Assembly: GCA_016934825.1 (NCBI GenBank)
Contig: JAFGSB010000174.1
Span: forward strand, 1 to 42,331
From: Candidatus Zhuqueibacterota bacterium
Lineage (GTDB): Bacteria > Zhuqueibacterota > Zhuqueibacteria > Residuimicrobiales > Krinioviventaceae
Length of the DNA: 42,331 bases
Direction of reading: 5' to 3'
Position 1 is the first letter of the stretch. Each line of letters starts with the position of its first letter. Of the stretch, positions 27,326 to 36,568 are shown piece by piece. The notes below the pieces were generated by a model that worked only from the letters and a program-made list of their open reading frames with translations, did no database searches and was not told the origin of the DNA. Made by a program: the position numbers and the translations under genes.

Positions 27326-30103
27326 ATGAGAAAGCAAAAATCAATTTGGTTACTGTTTTTAATTGTAGCTTTACTTTTTTCAATGGTTAGTTATGTAAGC
27401 GCTCAGAAAAAAGTTGTAAAAAAGTATGAGCCTTTAACTCCGCAAAGAAATGTTGCCGATTATACAAAACCGGGTGGTATCGTTATCGGTGATGCAATGC
27501 CGAGAGCATTCCATTACGGTGGTCGTAACAGTGCAAGGACATCTGATGGATTAATGCATGTTTCATGGGAAGATCCTACATATACATTCCCTTATTACGC
27601 ACATTCTTTAGATGTTTTAGGACTTGAATGGTCCGAACCGATCAACATTCCGGAAACGATTGGCTATGAAAACTGGGATCGTTGTTTGATGTCCAGAGTG
27701 TCTGTTGATCCAACCAATGACGATATATACCTTGTAACCGCCCCGCAAGTTTCCGGAGGCGTCTGGAGAACTCAAATAGCCCGTTCCACCGACGGCGGCG
27801 CGACATGGTCGCCTTTTATGGATCTGGGTTCAAAAATTAACGTACCGACAGCGGAAGTGTCATGGGCAACATGTGCAATTGGAACGGATCGTGTACTGCA
27901 TATCACATACGCGTACCAGAACCAGGATATGTTCTATACCAAAACAGATCTATCTCTTGCCGATGGAAAAGCGGACCTGGCGGACCTTGTTTTTACAACT
28001 TCTGATGGCGTAACAGTCGGCGCCGAAGCGATCTCTTTTGTGCCGAGCGGTGTTGTATTTCAGGGAACCATAGTTCTTGACCGGAACAATGATCCGCATA
28101 TCATTTTCTCCGGTGACGGTGGGTCAGATACTTTTGGCGATAAAACTCCTTACCATATTTATTATAAAACTGCTGTCCACCAGTGGGGTCCAATTCCGCC
28201 GACACGTCTGCAGGAAGAGTTGGAAGAATGCTGGGGAATGCCTGAAATGGTATTCGACAAGAACAACAGAGGTTATTATTTTATGGATGCAACCGCAGAC
28301 GGTTTATGGTTTGGTACCTGGGAACCGCCGGTAGATCCTGAAAGCCAAACGGATTTTGGTACCCTGAATAACGGCGAGGGTCCTGAAGGCGCCTTAAATT
28401 TGACAACAGATAATTATCCTGAAGTTGAAGTCATTCCTGACGATCAGGGTTATTTACCCAACGCAGATGTTGACGATGTAAATGATATCGTTTACGTTGT
28501 TGCAAGCACCGGAAGTTTTAATGACGCAACCGGCGCCGGCGGCGATATTTTTGCCTTGAAACTGGAAAACGCTTCGACTTTAACAGGTGTTGCTCCGGCT
28601 GATATGCCCTGGAAATTACATCGATGGATAACCAAAGACGGTGATTCTCCACTGGGCGATGTTGGGCCGGATGTGATCTATGATCCCGCTTCAACAACAC
28701 TGGATATTTTCTGGTCGGGCGCCGGGGCTTTGAATAACGAAGCCAATTACCTGGATGGTACGGCCGTTATTCCAGCCATTGATGCGAAACCACAATCTCT
28801 GGATATCGGTAAAACCGTTAATAATCCGATAAACAAAGGTGAAACCATCTTGATCAAGGGAACTGTAAAAAATAATGGTACAAATCCTTTGGGTCCGGTA
28901 GATGTAATTGTAACTGTTACTGATTCACTTGATGCCGTTTTATGGTCTAAAGAATTAAAAACTCCACCACTGCTTGCTGATCAGTTAAGTACTGTCTTAA
29001 CATTTGGTGAATGGACAGTTCCGGATGAAAAGCAGAATTACAGTGTTACCCTGGTTACAGCTTATGAAGGCGATGAAGCGGCTTATAATAATTCGGTAGG
29101 AGCGGGATTTTATGCTTATCCTGCTTTAGATGAAGTAACTTATGTTGAAATCTTTCAAGATTCATCATACTGGTATACCTTTGCGAATGGTACAGGCGTC
29201 GGTATGTTCCCGACAACATACAGCGGCGGCGTATTATATGAAGAACAAAATGTTGGCGGCTGGACAGTTTATGATAGTACCCACACCGATGCCGATCCTT
29301 ATTTGAATACCTGGTATCTTTCCGGTGATGCTATTGACGATGATCTTGGCGCCTATATTCGTCATTTAAGCGGTACAACATTAATCACCGACAGTTTATA
29401 CGGCGATATGAACACCGGTTGGCCGGCTTTACCGCAAAACGAGCTCCTCATCAGTCCGGTTATTGATATATCCGGTCATGTTGGCGGGGAAGATAAAGCA
29501 GTATATCTCGAATATTCGGAAAATGTTGACGGCACCGATGGTGATGATAATTATCCGATTTATGCTACCGTTCAGGTTGCCGTTGATAATGGTGATTGGC
29601 AGACTGTTCAGGAAATGGCTAAAACTGTTGCAGGTGGAACCGAAGCTTTTAGTCATTCAGTAGACTTTATGTCTTTTGATATTACCAATTTGGTTGCCGG
29701 CGGCAGCACAATGCAGGTCAGGTATTGGTGGCGCAACCCGAACAACAGCGGAGAATTTGCTACCTGGTGGATTGATAATGTGACCGTAATTGAACGTGAT
29801 GCTCCAACCAACGCAATTGAGGATAATTTAAATGTTGCCAGTACTTTTAAATTATCACAAAACTATCCAAATCCGTTCAACCCGACTACAGAGATCAGTT
29901 ATACTTTGCCGGAATCCGGGAAAGTTAAACTTGTTGTATACAATGTTACCGGTCAGCAGGTTGCAACATTGGTTAATGCGTGGGTAAAATCCGGATCACA
30001 TAAAGTCAGTTTTAACGCTTCCGAATTGCCGACGGGCGTTTATTTCTATAAATTAACAACCGATAATATGGAAGCTGTCAAGAAAATGGCTTTAATTAAG
30101 TAA
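27326..30103 (+). CDS. Secreted protein with BNR/sialidase-like fold, CARDB-like domain and type A sorting tail
   Basis: I start at ATG 27326, which GGGAGG precedes, rather than at ATG 27314, which lies in that site. The 925-residue product has a signal peptide (MRKQKSIWLLFLIVALLFSM, cleaved near VSAQ). The first half carries BNR-like motifs (RSTDGGATWSPFM) and repeated propeller-type strands. A CARDB-like segment follows (IKGTVKNNGTNPLGPVDVIV, about 508-600). A jelly-roll domain then ends RYWWRNPNNS and WWIDNVTVIE, like cleaved-adhesin or choice-of-anchor modules. The C-terminal tail is SQNYPNPFNPTTEISYTLP, ending TGVYFYKLTTDN and VKKMALIK. It is probably exported through the sorting-tag route and may act as a surface adhesin or glycan-binding protein; no catalytic residues are identified. 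Confidence 0.85.
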   Translation: MRKQKSIWLLFLIVALLFSMVSYVSAQKKVVKKYEPLTPQRNVADYTKPGGIVIGDAMPRAFHYGGRNSARTSDGLMHVSWEDPTYTFPYYAHSLDVLGLEWSEPINIPETIGYENWDRCLMSRVSVDPTNDDIYLVTAPQVSGGVWRTQIARSTDGGATWSPFMDLGSKINVPTAEVSWATCAIGTDRVLHITYAYQNQDMFYTKTDLSLADGKADLADLVFTTSDGVTVGAEAISFVPSGVVFQGTIVLDRNNDPHIIFSGDGGSDTFGDKTPYHIYYKTAVHQWGPIPPTRLQEELEECWGMPEMVFDKNNRGYYFMDATADGLWFGTWEPPVDPESQTDFGTLNNGEGPEGALNLTTDNYPEVEVIPDDQGYLPNADVDDVNDIVYVVASTGSFNDATGAGGDIFALKLENASTLTGVAPADMPWKLHRWITKDGDSPLGDVGPDVIYDPASTTLDIFWSGAGALNNEANYLDGTAVIPAIDAKPQSLDIGKTVNNPINKGETILIKGTVKNNGTNPLGPVDVIVTVTDSLDAVLWSKELKTPPLLADQLSTVLTFGEWTVPDEKQNYSVTLVTAYEGDEAAYNNSVGAGFYAYPALDEVTYVEIFQDSSYWYTFANGTGVGMFPTTYSGGVLYEEQNVGGWTVYDSTHTDADPYLNTWYLSGDAIDDDLGAYIRHLSGTTLITDSLYGDMNTGWPALPQNELLISPVIDISGHVGGEDKAVYLEYSENVDGTDGDDNYPIYATVQVAVDNGDWQTVQEMAKTVAGGTEAFSHSVDFMSFDITNLVAGGSTMQVRYWWRNPNNSGEFATWWIDNVTVIERDAPTNAIEDNLNVASTFKLSQNYPNPFNPTTEISYTLPESGKVKLVVYNVTGQQVATLVNAWVKSGSHKVSFNASELPTGVYFYKLTTDNMEAVKKMALIK
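29864..29889 (+). repeat. Conserved DNA block in sorting tail, copy 2
   Basis: Matches the blocks at 25527 and 33525 at 24 of 26 bases, encoding the same YPNPFNPTT core. Confidence 0.8.
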
Positions 30104-30114
30104 ATTTTATTCTG

Positions 30115-30138
30115 GAGGCGGTTTTATAAAACCGCCTC
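30115..30138. terminator. Perfect 24-base palindrome between two secreted-protein genes
   Basis: GAGGCGGTTTTA pairs exactly with TAAAACCGCCTC, starting 11 bases after the stop at 30103. The transcript would form a strong GC-tipped stem. A short pyrimidine-rich stretch, not a clean T-run, follows, so it could be a partial terminator or an RNA-stabilising stem between cistrons. Confidence 0.5.
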
Positions 30139-30151
30139 TATTGTTACTCTC

Positions 30152-30167
30152 CTTTAATTAATTAAAG
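30152..30167. repeat. Perfect AT-rich palindrome
   Basis: CTTTAATTAATTAAAG is a perfect 16-base palindrome, 13 bases after the previous one. Symmetry of this kind could be a dimeric regulator site; no regulator is identified. Confidence 0.35.
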
Positions 30168-30203
30168 TGAATTCTTTTCATTGACTTATACAAGGAGAAC
30201 AAT

Positions 30204-33200
30204 ATGGTCAATAAAAAATTACTAATAATCTTGTTTAGTTTGACGCTGCTATTTAGTTTTATAGCTGCATCGTTCGCTAAAAATGCGTCAACTGATGTAC
30301 AGAAAAAAGACAAAGCTTTTAAATCTGTTATTAACATGCCAAATGTCAACTCTGTCGAGGCTCGTAATGCCGCGAAAAAGGCTTTAATGAAAAGCAGAGG
30401 GTTGACAAGTCAGCAGGTTATCAACAAGGCCAAAAACAGGAACGCGGTAAAAGCCAACCAGGAACTGGCGCCCGTAACAATTGATGATGTACCGGGCGGC
30501 GGCGATATTTTCCCGGTTTTGGAAAATACGTTTGATTCCCAGGAAGATTTCGATCAGTTTGATCTGCTCGATTTAAGTACGGAAGGCTGGGGTAACGACT
30601 GGTTCTGGTTTAAAGGCTCTGATTATGGCTGGCCAAATTCGGCTTTCGCGCCCGAACCGGGCGGCGATTTTGGCGGAAATGTCGAACCGAGAGACGAAGT
30701 TATGCAGATAAGACTTGGAATCCCAAAAGTTGCGGATAACGGTCTGCCTTATCGTGTAGCAAGTCTGGCCATGAACTTTTATGTCGGCGAACCCGATCCG
30801 GATGATTCTCTGGGCATAGATTTAATGGAAGCCCCCAAATGGCATGTTGATAATGACGTTTGGGTTATGACAAGCAATCAATATGGCAGTCAAACTTATG
30901 GCGCACAATGGGTTGATGATTTAATAACTGCTCCTATTACTTTGGGATCGGGTCCTATCACTCTTAGTTTCAACCATTTGATAGTATCGGAAATTGATTG
31001 GGACGGCGGTAATGTTAAAATTTCAACCGATGCCGGTGCAACCTGGACTGTTATCGTACCGAATGAAGGTTATGATATTGATGATTTATATGCGTTCAAA
31101 TATCATGGAGGTCTCGCCCAGGGTTTAACCGAAGATGATTTTGATTTTGGTGTACCAACAGCCTGGGATCAACCCGGTTACAGTACCGACAGTATGCATG
31201 ATTTTGCTGCCGCAACATTTGATTTGTCAGCCTATGCGGGACAGACAGTTCAAATAAAATGGGAATGGGCCTCTGACGGCGGGTATCAGGAACCGGGCGG
31301 CGGTTGGTGGATCGATGATATCGTTATTACCGACGGCGGGACAGATATTTTTGCAAATGACGGTGTCGACAACGGCGATCTTGTTGCCAAACGTCTGGGC
31401 ATTGGATTTGCCCCCGAACGCTGGGAATATCTTGCCTCAATAAGAGGTTACGGCGCCGCATTATTGACGGGAAGCGTTAATCTGACCGAAAACCTCATCG
31501 GCGCGCCCGGCGATTCCGTTACGCTTCGTTTCCGCGCCGTTTATGATGACAATGACGAAGGCACAAGCGCTGATCCGAACTGGGGTTTTGAAGTGTATGA
31601 CGCGACTTTAACCGTTTACACCCGGTTGGCCGAAGATATTGGTCCTACTTTTGTGGATTTGGATTCAACTTTCACAAACGGCGGAACGGTAACTGTTGGC
31701 GAAACTTATGATCCCCAGGTTGTTATCAGTAATTTCAGTCTGAGTGATTTTACCATATATAACACCTTTGTCAAAATTATGAACCAGTTCGGTTCGCCCG
31801 TTTATGAGCGCTATATTTATACCTACGCTCCGGCGCAGGGCGACACACTGTTTCTGTATCCCGGTTATCAGGAGTTTAACGACGATCAGGGTTTTTACAA
31901 CTTTCCTGATTGGACGCCCGAGTATGAGGGAGATTATACCTTGCTGGCTTATACCGAAGTGTTCGGCGGCGATGATGAGCCGCTGAATGATTCATTGCTT
32001 GTTAATTTCCATGCATATACGGAACAGCCTGTTTATATGGAAAATTTCGAAGGCATGACCGACGATGAATTAAATGCTGAATGGACACAAACCAACGGCA
32101 CATTTTTTATCGGTGATGTTATCGGAAACGGCGATGATGAACTTTCTGCTTTCGAGTGGCCGTCCGCCACACCGGTTAGTGATCTAATCATGTCTCCCTC
32201 GATTGATTGTTCGGCATTAACAAATACCGGTTTAAGAATGGATCATTGGTGGCGGGCTGCTCAGTTGGACCCGAACAACCTTTTTAATATACTTGTCACA
32301 ACCGACGGCGGCGCAACCTATGATACGGTAATAACAATGGGAAGTGATGCTGTTACTCCTTCAAGTGTTCGTTACGGTATTCATTTATACGATATATCGG
32401 AATTTGCAGACGGTCAAAGTGATGTTCGTATTGCCTTTGATTATTCGATCGTGGCCGGCGTTAACTTTTTCCTCCAGGTTGATGATATCGAGGTATACGG
32501 CGGCGCGGATTTTGTACCCACCGATGCAGCTGCCAATTTTACCGGCGTATCGGGAGATATGAAAGTTGACCTGAGCTGGGATGCTGTTGCCGGCGCTTCA
32601 TATTATACGGCTTGGGTTGCACCGGATGCCGATTTGGACAACGCTGTAGCAGCAGTTGAAGTTTCTGCGAAAAAATGTACCGTTACAGGACTAACCAATG
32701 ATGACGATTACTATTTCTGGTTGACCGTAACTGATTTTAATAACAACATCAGCGACCCGGTTGGCCCGATTATGGTTACCCCAAAGGACGTAACCGCTCC
32801 GACAAAGATTACGGACCTATTAGCTGAAGAATTGGATGCACCGGTTAAGAAGATCACGTGGTCTGCTCCCGCGGAATCAGTTCCTGCTGAAGGCAGTACA
32901 TATGATATCCGTTATGCTTATGAACCGATCACGGCAGAAAACTGGGCAACCGCTACACCTGTGACCAACGACCTTGAAGTTGCCGCGGAAGGCACCGAAC
33001 AATCATTGGAAGTTTCGGTTGCACGTCCGACATTTGATGTTTGGTTCGCTATTGTGACAGTTGATGAGGCCGGAAATGCTTCTGAAATGTCCAATGTTGC
33101 TCTGGCTGATGATACGCCTCCAGGGAAAATTACCGATCTTGAGGTTGTCGAGGTGACGGCAACAACGGTGACCCTGAAATGGCATGCCAAGGGTGATGAT

Positions 33201-33779
33201 GGTGTTCAGGGCGGTCCAGCGGATCATTTTGATATCCGTGTAGCTTATGAAGAATTGGACCAGGCAGGCATGGAAGCAACATGGGAGAAAGCGGCCAAAA
33301 TGACAGCGCTTCCCAAACCTGCTGATCCGGGAGAAGAACAGGTTTACACGGCTTCCGAGTTTGTATACACAAGTTCAAAAATGACGTTCATCATGAAAGT
33401 TATCGATAATAAAGGTACGGAATCCGAATTTTCAAATATTGTTGTTTCGGATGTTTGGGAAGATAATGGTAATTCTGTTGAACAGGAACAAAAACTGCCC
33501 GAAACATTTGATATGGCACAGAATTATCCGAATCCGTTCAACCCGACAACCGCTATTTCGTATCAATTACCAAAAGCATCTTTTGTCAAACTGACCATTT
33601 ACAGCGCGACCGGTCAAAAGATCCGTACGCTTGTAAACGGTACAAATTCAGCCGGTTATCATCACATCAACTGGGATGCAATGGATGACGCCGGTCATAA
33701 AGTTGCCAGCGGTATTTACTTCTATCGTATTGAAGCGGATGATTTTATCAGTATCAAGAAAATGACCCTGATGAAATAA
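30204..33779 (+). CDS. Secreted multidomain protein: cleaved-adhesin-like modules, FN3 repeats and type A sorting tail
   Basis: The 1191-residue protein has a signal peptide (MVNKKLLIILFSLTLLFSFI, cleaved near SFAK). Two jelly-roll modules of the cleaved-adhesin/choice-of-anchor kind end WWIDDIVITDGG (about 370) and FLQVDDIEVYGG (about 757). Three fibronectin type III-like repeats follow between about 770 and 1090 (AAANFTGVSGDMKVDLSWD, then APTKITDLLAEEL, then PPGKITDLEVVEV). The sorting tail is MAQNYPNPFNPTTAISYQL, then SGIYFYRIEADD and IKKMTLMK. AAGGAGA precedes the ATG. It is the last gene of the surface cluster, followed by a strong terminator. It is probably displayed or released at the cell surface; whether it binds cells, glycans or other cluster proteins is open. 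Confidence 0.87.
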   Translation: MVNKKLLIILFSLTLLFSFIAASFAKNASTDVQKKDKAFKSVINMPNVNSVEARNAAKKALMKSRGLTSQQVINKAKNRNAVKANQELAPVTIDDVPGGGDIFPVLENTFDSQEDFDQFDLLDLSTEGWGNDWFWFKGSDYGWPNSAFAPEPGGDFGGNVEPRDEVMQIRLGIPKVADNGLPYRVASLAMNFYVGEPDPDDSLGIDLMEAPKWHVDNDVWVMTSNQYGSQTYGAQWVDDLITAPITLGSGPITLSFNHLIVSEIDWDGGNVKISTDAGATWTVIVPNEGYDIDDLYAFKYHGGLAQGLTEDDFDFGVPTAWDQPGYSTDSMHDFAAATFDLSAYAGQTVQIKWEWASDGGYQEPGGGWWIDDIVITDGGTDIFANDGVDNGDLVAKRLGIGFAPERWEYLASIRGYGAALLTGSVNLTENLIGAPGDSVTLRFRAVYDDNDEGTSADPNWGFEVYDATLTVYTRLAEDIGPTFVDLDSTFTNGGTVTVGETYDPQVVISNFSLSDFTIYNTFVKIMNQFGSPVYERYIYTYAPAQGDTLFLYPGYQEFNDDQGFYNFPDWTPEYEGDYTLLAYTEVFGGDDEPLNDSLLVNFHAYTEQPVYMENFEGMTDDELNAEWTQTNGTFFIGDVIGNGDDELSAFEWPSATPVSDLIMSPSIDCSALTNTGLRMDHWWRAAQLDPNNLFNILVTTDGGATYDTVITMGSDAVTPSSVRYGIHLYDISEFADGQSDVRIAFDYSIVAGVNFFLQVDDIEVYGGADFVPTDAAANFTGVSGDMKVDLSWDAVAGASYYTAWVAPDADLDNAVAAVEVSAKKCTVTGLTNDDDYYFWLTVTDFNNNISDPVGPIMVTPKDVTAPTKITDLLAEELDAPVKKITWSAPAESVPAEGSTYDIRYAYEPITAENWATATPVTNDLEVAAEGTEQSLEVSVARPTFDVWFAIVTVDEAGNASEMSNVALADDTPPGKITDLEVVEVTATTVTLKWHAKGDDGVQGGPADHFDIRVAYEELDQAGMEATWEKAAKMTALPKPADPGEEQVYTASEFVYTSSKMTFIMKVIDNKGTESEFSNIVVSDVWEDNGNSVEQEQKLPETFDMAQNYPNPFNPTTAISYQLPKASFVKLTIYSATGQKIRTLVNGTNSAGYHHINWDAMDDAGHKVASGIYFYRIEADDFISIKKMTLMK
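33525..33550 (+). repeat. Conserved DNA block in sorting tail, copy 3
   Basis: Identical over 26 bases to 25527-25552, although flanking tail sequence has diverged. Confidence 0.8.
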
Positions 33780-33808
33780 TCGTATCGTTTCAATCGAACT
33801 TGCTATTT

Positions 33809-33844
33809 GGGCATACCCTTAACGGGTATGCCCTTTTTTATTTT
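33809..33844 (+). terminator. Strong intrinsic terminator ending the surface cluster
   Basis: GGGCATACCC (33809-33818) pairs perfectly with GGGTATGCCC (33824-33833) around TTAAC, followed by TTTTTTATTTT. It lies 29 bases after the stop of the last surface gene. Confidence 0.95.
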
Positions 33845-33993
33845 AAAATAATTCTTGACTTATTTTTTTTATTTATTATTTTTATATATCCCTTTTCTTA
33901 AATATTCCGATTAGAAATTTCTTTGCTTGTTCACGGGACAACTTGGTGAATTTACTTTTATTGTTATGAATCTTTCGTCATGAGGGAAATAAT

Positions 33994-35106
33994 TTGTTCA
34001 CACAAAATCCCAGGTTACATAAAATTCAGGATAATTTATTTCGGGTCAAAACAGCACTTGATCATGCCAGTGATGCCATTCAAATTGTAAATGAATTGGG
34101 CAAAAGCCTTTATCATAACAAAGTCTTTATTCATTTATTCGGGTATACAGTTGAACAACTCAACGAAGCCGGGGGTATTTTTGCCGTTTTTGCAGAACCC
34201 GATATACCCCAACAAATTTTGTCAAGTCTGGAAGAAAAAAATTCCTGGAATGGGTCAGTAAAAATATACTCATTATCCGGCGAATTAAAACTGTTATATT
34301 TGAGAATTTATAAAGTGATGGACAATCATTCGACAAGTGTGGGGAATATATGTATGTTTAATGAAAAAAATTCTCAATTATATGTTTATTCTGATAGAGA
34401 GAAATATCTGAAAAAAATTGAAGACGCTGAAAAGCTTGCCCGATTGGGATATTTTTCATCTGCAATTTCGCATGAGTTAAATAATCCTTTGAATATAATC
34501 CAAACAAAGTTGTTTTTGCTTAAAAGAGGTTTGTCTGAAATTCATATGGATGAAAGCCATGAAACCTGGGAACATATTGACAAAATAAATCAACAGATAA
34601 TCCGGCTTTCCAACCTGGCGCAAAGTATCTTACAATACGCAAAACCAGCCTTAAAAAAGGATTACCTGGTTAATATTAATCAACTTTTATTGCGAACTCT
34701 TGGATATTTTGAAGATTTTTTTTCTGAGACAATTCACCTGCAGAAAAAGTTCGATCCAAATTTGTCCATGATACCCGGAGATGAAACCGGCCTGGAAATA
34801 GTTTTTAAAAATATTATTTTAAATGCCATTGAATCCATTCATAGTAAAGGGATGATTGAAATTACAACAAAAAATTTTGACGACAAGCATATTCATGTCA
34901 TAATCAAAGATACCGGCATCGGTATTACCCAGGAGAATATAAATAAGGTATTTGATCCGTTTTACACAAATAAGGAAAAAGCAGGCGGTTACGGCCTGGG
35001 ATTAAGTCTTTGTGAAAATATAATCGAAGAACATAATGGATTTATTTCCATTAAAAGCAAAGAAAATATTGGCACAATATTTGTCATTCATCTTCCCAGA
35101 GTATGA
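33994..35106 (+). CDS. Soluble PAS-domain sensor histidine kinase
   Basis: Translation starts at TTG 33994, preceded by GAGGG at 33982-33986; no ATG fits. The 370-residue protein has no signal peptide or membrane segment, so it is cytoplasmic. Residues about 15-120 form a PAS domain (ASDAIQIVNELGKSLYHNKV, then FGYTVEQL). The H-box is ISHELNNPLNII with phospho-acceptor His160. The ATPase part shows the N-box ILNAIESI, G1 DTGIGI, F-box FDPFYTNK and G2 GYGLGLSLC. It would autophosphorylate and pass phosphate to the response regulator that starts 27 bases downstream. A TTGACT box at 33855 may belong to its promoter. The PAS ligand or cofactor is unknown. Confidence 0.92.
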   Translation: MFTQNPRLHKIQDNLFRVKTALDHASDAIQIVNELGKSLYHNKVFIHLFGYTVEQLNEAGGIFAVFAEPDIPQQILSSLEEKNSWNGSVKIYSLSGELKLLYLRIYKVMDNHSTSVGNICMFNEKNSQLYVYSDREKYLKKIEDAEKLARLGYFSSAISHELNNPLNIIQTKLFLLKRGLSEIHMDESHETWEHIDKINQQIIRLSNLAQSILQYAKPALKKDYLVNINQLLLRTLGYFEDFFSETIHLQKKFDPNLSMIPGDETGLEIVFKNIILNAIESIHSKGMIEITTKNFDDKHIHVIIKDTGIGITQENINKVFDPFYTNKEKAGGYGLGLSLCENIIEEHNGFISIKSKENIGTIFVIHLPRV

Positions 35107-35133
35107 TTTAGTAGATTTAGAAGGGGATTTTTT

Positions 35134-36519
35134 ATGTTCAAAGTTTTATTGGTCGATGACGAGGTCGAAATTCTTCGTGATAATTGCAGGTTAATAGTGG
35201 AAATGGGTTATGAATGTTTCATTGCTCATAACGGCAAAGAAGCGTTAACTCTTATACGACAGGAACATCCTGATGTTATATTGACCGATCAAAAAATGCC
35301 GGTTATGGGAGGTATGTCATTACTTGAAGAATTAAAATTGATTGATAAAACGATACCGGTTATATTTTTTACCGGATACGGAACAGTGGATACCGCTGTT
35401 AACGCTATGAAATCCGGTGCATTTGATTATCTGCAGAAACCTTTTCCGCCGGAAAAACTGGAATCTTTGTTAAAAAAGGCATTTGATTATAGAGAAGCAA
35501 TTTTAGAAAATAAGGACAATCATGAACCAAACGGGAAAAAAATCAAACTTGAAGGTGTAATTGGTAAAAGTAAAGTGATCGAAGCTATCACCAGTTCTGT
35601 TTTTAAAGTTGCGCCGACTGAGTCAAATATATTTATATACGGTGAATCCGGCACAGGGAAAGAGTTGGTTGCGCGGAATATTCATATTTACAGCAAGAGA
35701 AAAGACCAGCCGTTTATTCCTTTGGACTGCAATGCCTTGCCAGGGAATTTACTGGAAAGTGAAATATTTGGTTACGAAAAAGGCGCTTTTACTGGTGCAG
35801 ATAAAACCAAACCCGGAGTGATAGAATTAGCGGACAAGGGAACATTATTTCTGGATGAGATTATAGAGATGGACATTAATTTACAATCCAAATTATTGAG
35901 ATTCATACAGGAAAAAAGCTATCGTCGGCTTGGCGGACAGAGAACAATCCGGGTAAATGTGCGCATTATATCCGCCACAAATCGAAATCCGATGGAAGCA
36001 GTTAAGCAGAATAAATTAAGGCATGATCTTTATTATCGTTTAAATGTTGTTCCCATTTATATCGCCCCTTTGCGGGAACGGAGTGAAGATATTCCATTAC
36101 TCGCCAAACATTTTATTAACAAATTCAACCCCTCCTTAAGCCGTGAAATTAAAGGGATCACCTCTGATGCCTTGCTTTGTTTAAAAAAATACAACTGGCC
36201 CGGGAATGTACGGGAATTACAAAATATTATCGAACAGGCTATGTCCTTAACAGAACAGAATATTTTAGACCTTGCTGATCTTCCGCAAAATATCCGTGAT
36301 AATTATGAGTTTTATATTGATGAAAAAACGAATGGTTTAACGTTTAAGGATGCCAAAGATAAAGTCCTGAAACAATTTGGGAAAAAGTATTTTGAGGATT
36401 TACTCAAAAAATGTGAATGGAACATATCCAAAACCGCGCGTGAGGCAGGGATCAGCCGTAGTTCTTTTTATCGGATACTTGATGAATTCAATATTACCAT
36501 TCCGGAACAAAAAAAATAA
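35134..36519 (+). CDS. NtrC-family sigma54-dependent response regulator
   Basis: The 461-residue protein has three parts. A receiver domain (1-120) carries Asp8-Asp9 and the phospho-acceptor Asp52 in VILTDQKMPVMGG, with a KPF motif (LQKPFPP) after FDY. An AAA+ domain (about 140-370) has Walker A GESGTGKE near 169-176, the sigma54-contact loop GAFTGA near 217-222 and Walker B TLFLDEI near 241. A C-terminal Fis-type helix-turn-helix is WNISKTAREAGISRSSFYRI (about 428-447). Phosphorylated protein would activate sigma54 promoters. It pairs with the upstream kinase. It is convergent with the lipoprotein operon, whose last gene ends 50 bases away, and that operon is an obvious but untested candidate target. 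Confidence 0.96.
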   Translation: MFKVLLVDDEVEILRDNCRLIVEMGYECFIAHNGKEALTLIRQEHPDVILTDQKMPVMGGMSLLEELKLIDKTIPVIFFTGYGTVDTAVNAMKSGAFDYLQKPFPPEKLESLLKKAFDYREAILENKDNHEPNGKKIKLEGVIGKSKVIEAITSSVFKVAPTESNIFIYGESGTGKELVARNIHIYSKRKDQPFIPLDCNALPGNLLESEIFGYEKGAFTGADKTKPGVIELADKGTLFLDEIIEMDINLQSKLLRFIQEKSYRRLGGQRTIRVNVRIISATNRNPMEAVKQNKLRHDLYYRLNVVPIYIAPLRERSEDIPLLAKHFINKFNPSLSREIKGITSDALLCLKKYNWPGNVRELQNIIEQAMSLTEQNILDLADLPQNIRDNYEFYIDEKTNGLTFKDAKDKVLKQFGKKYFEDLLKKCEWNISKTAREAGISRSSFYRILDEFNITIPEQKK

Positions 36520-36568
36520 AAAATTAACCTTGTTTAAAATATACCATTTTAAGTTGAAGCAAATTATT

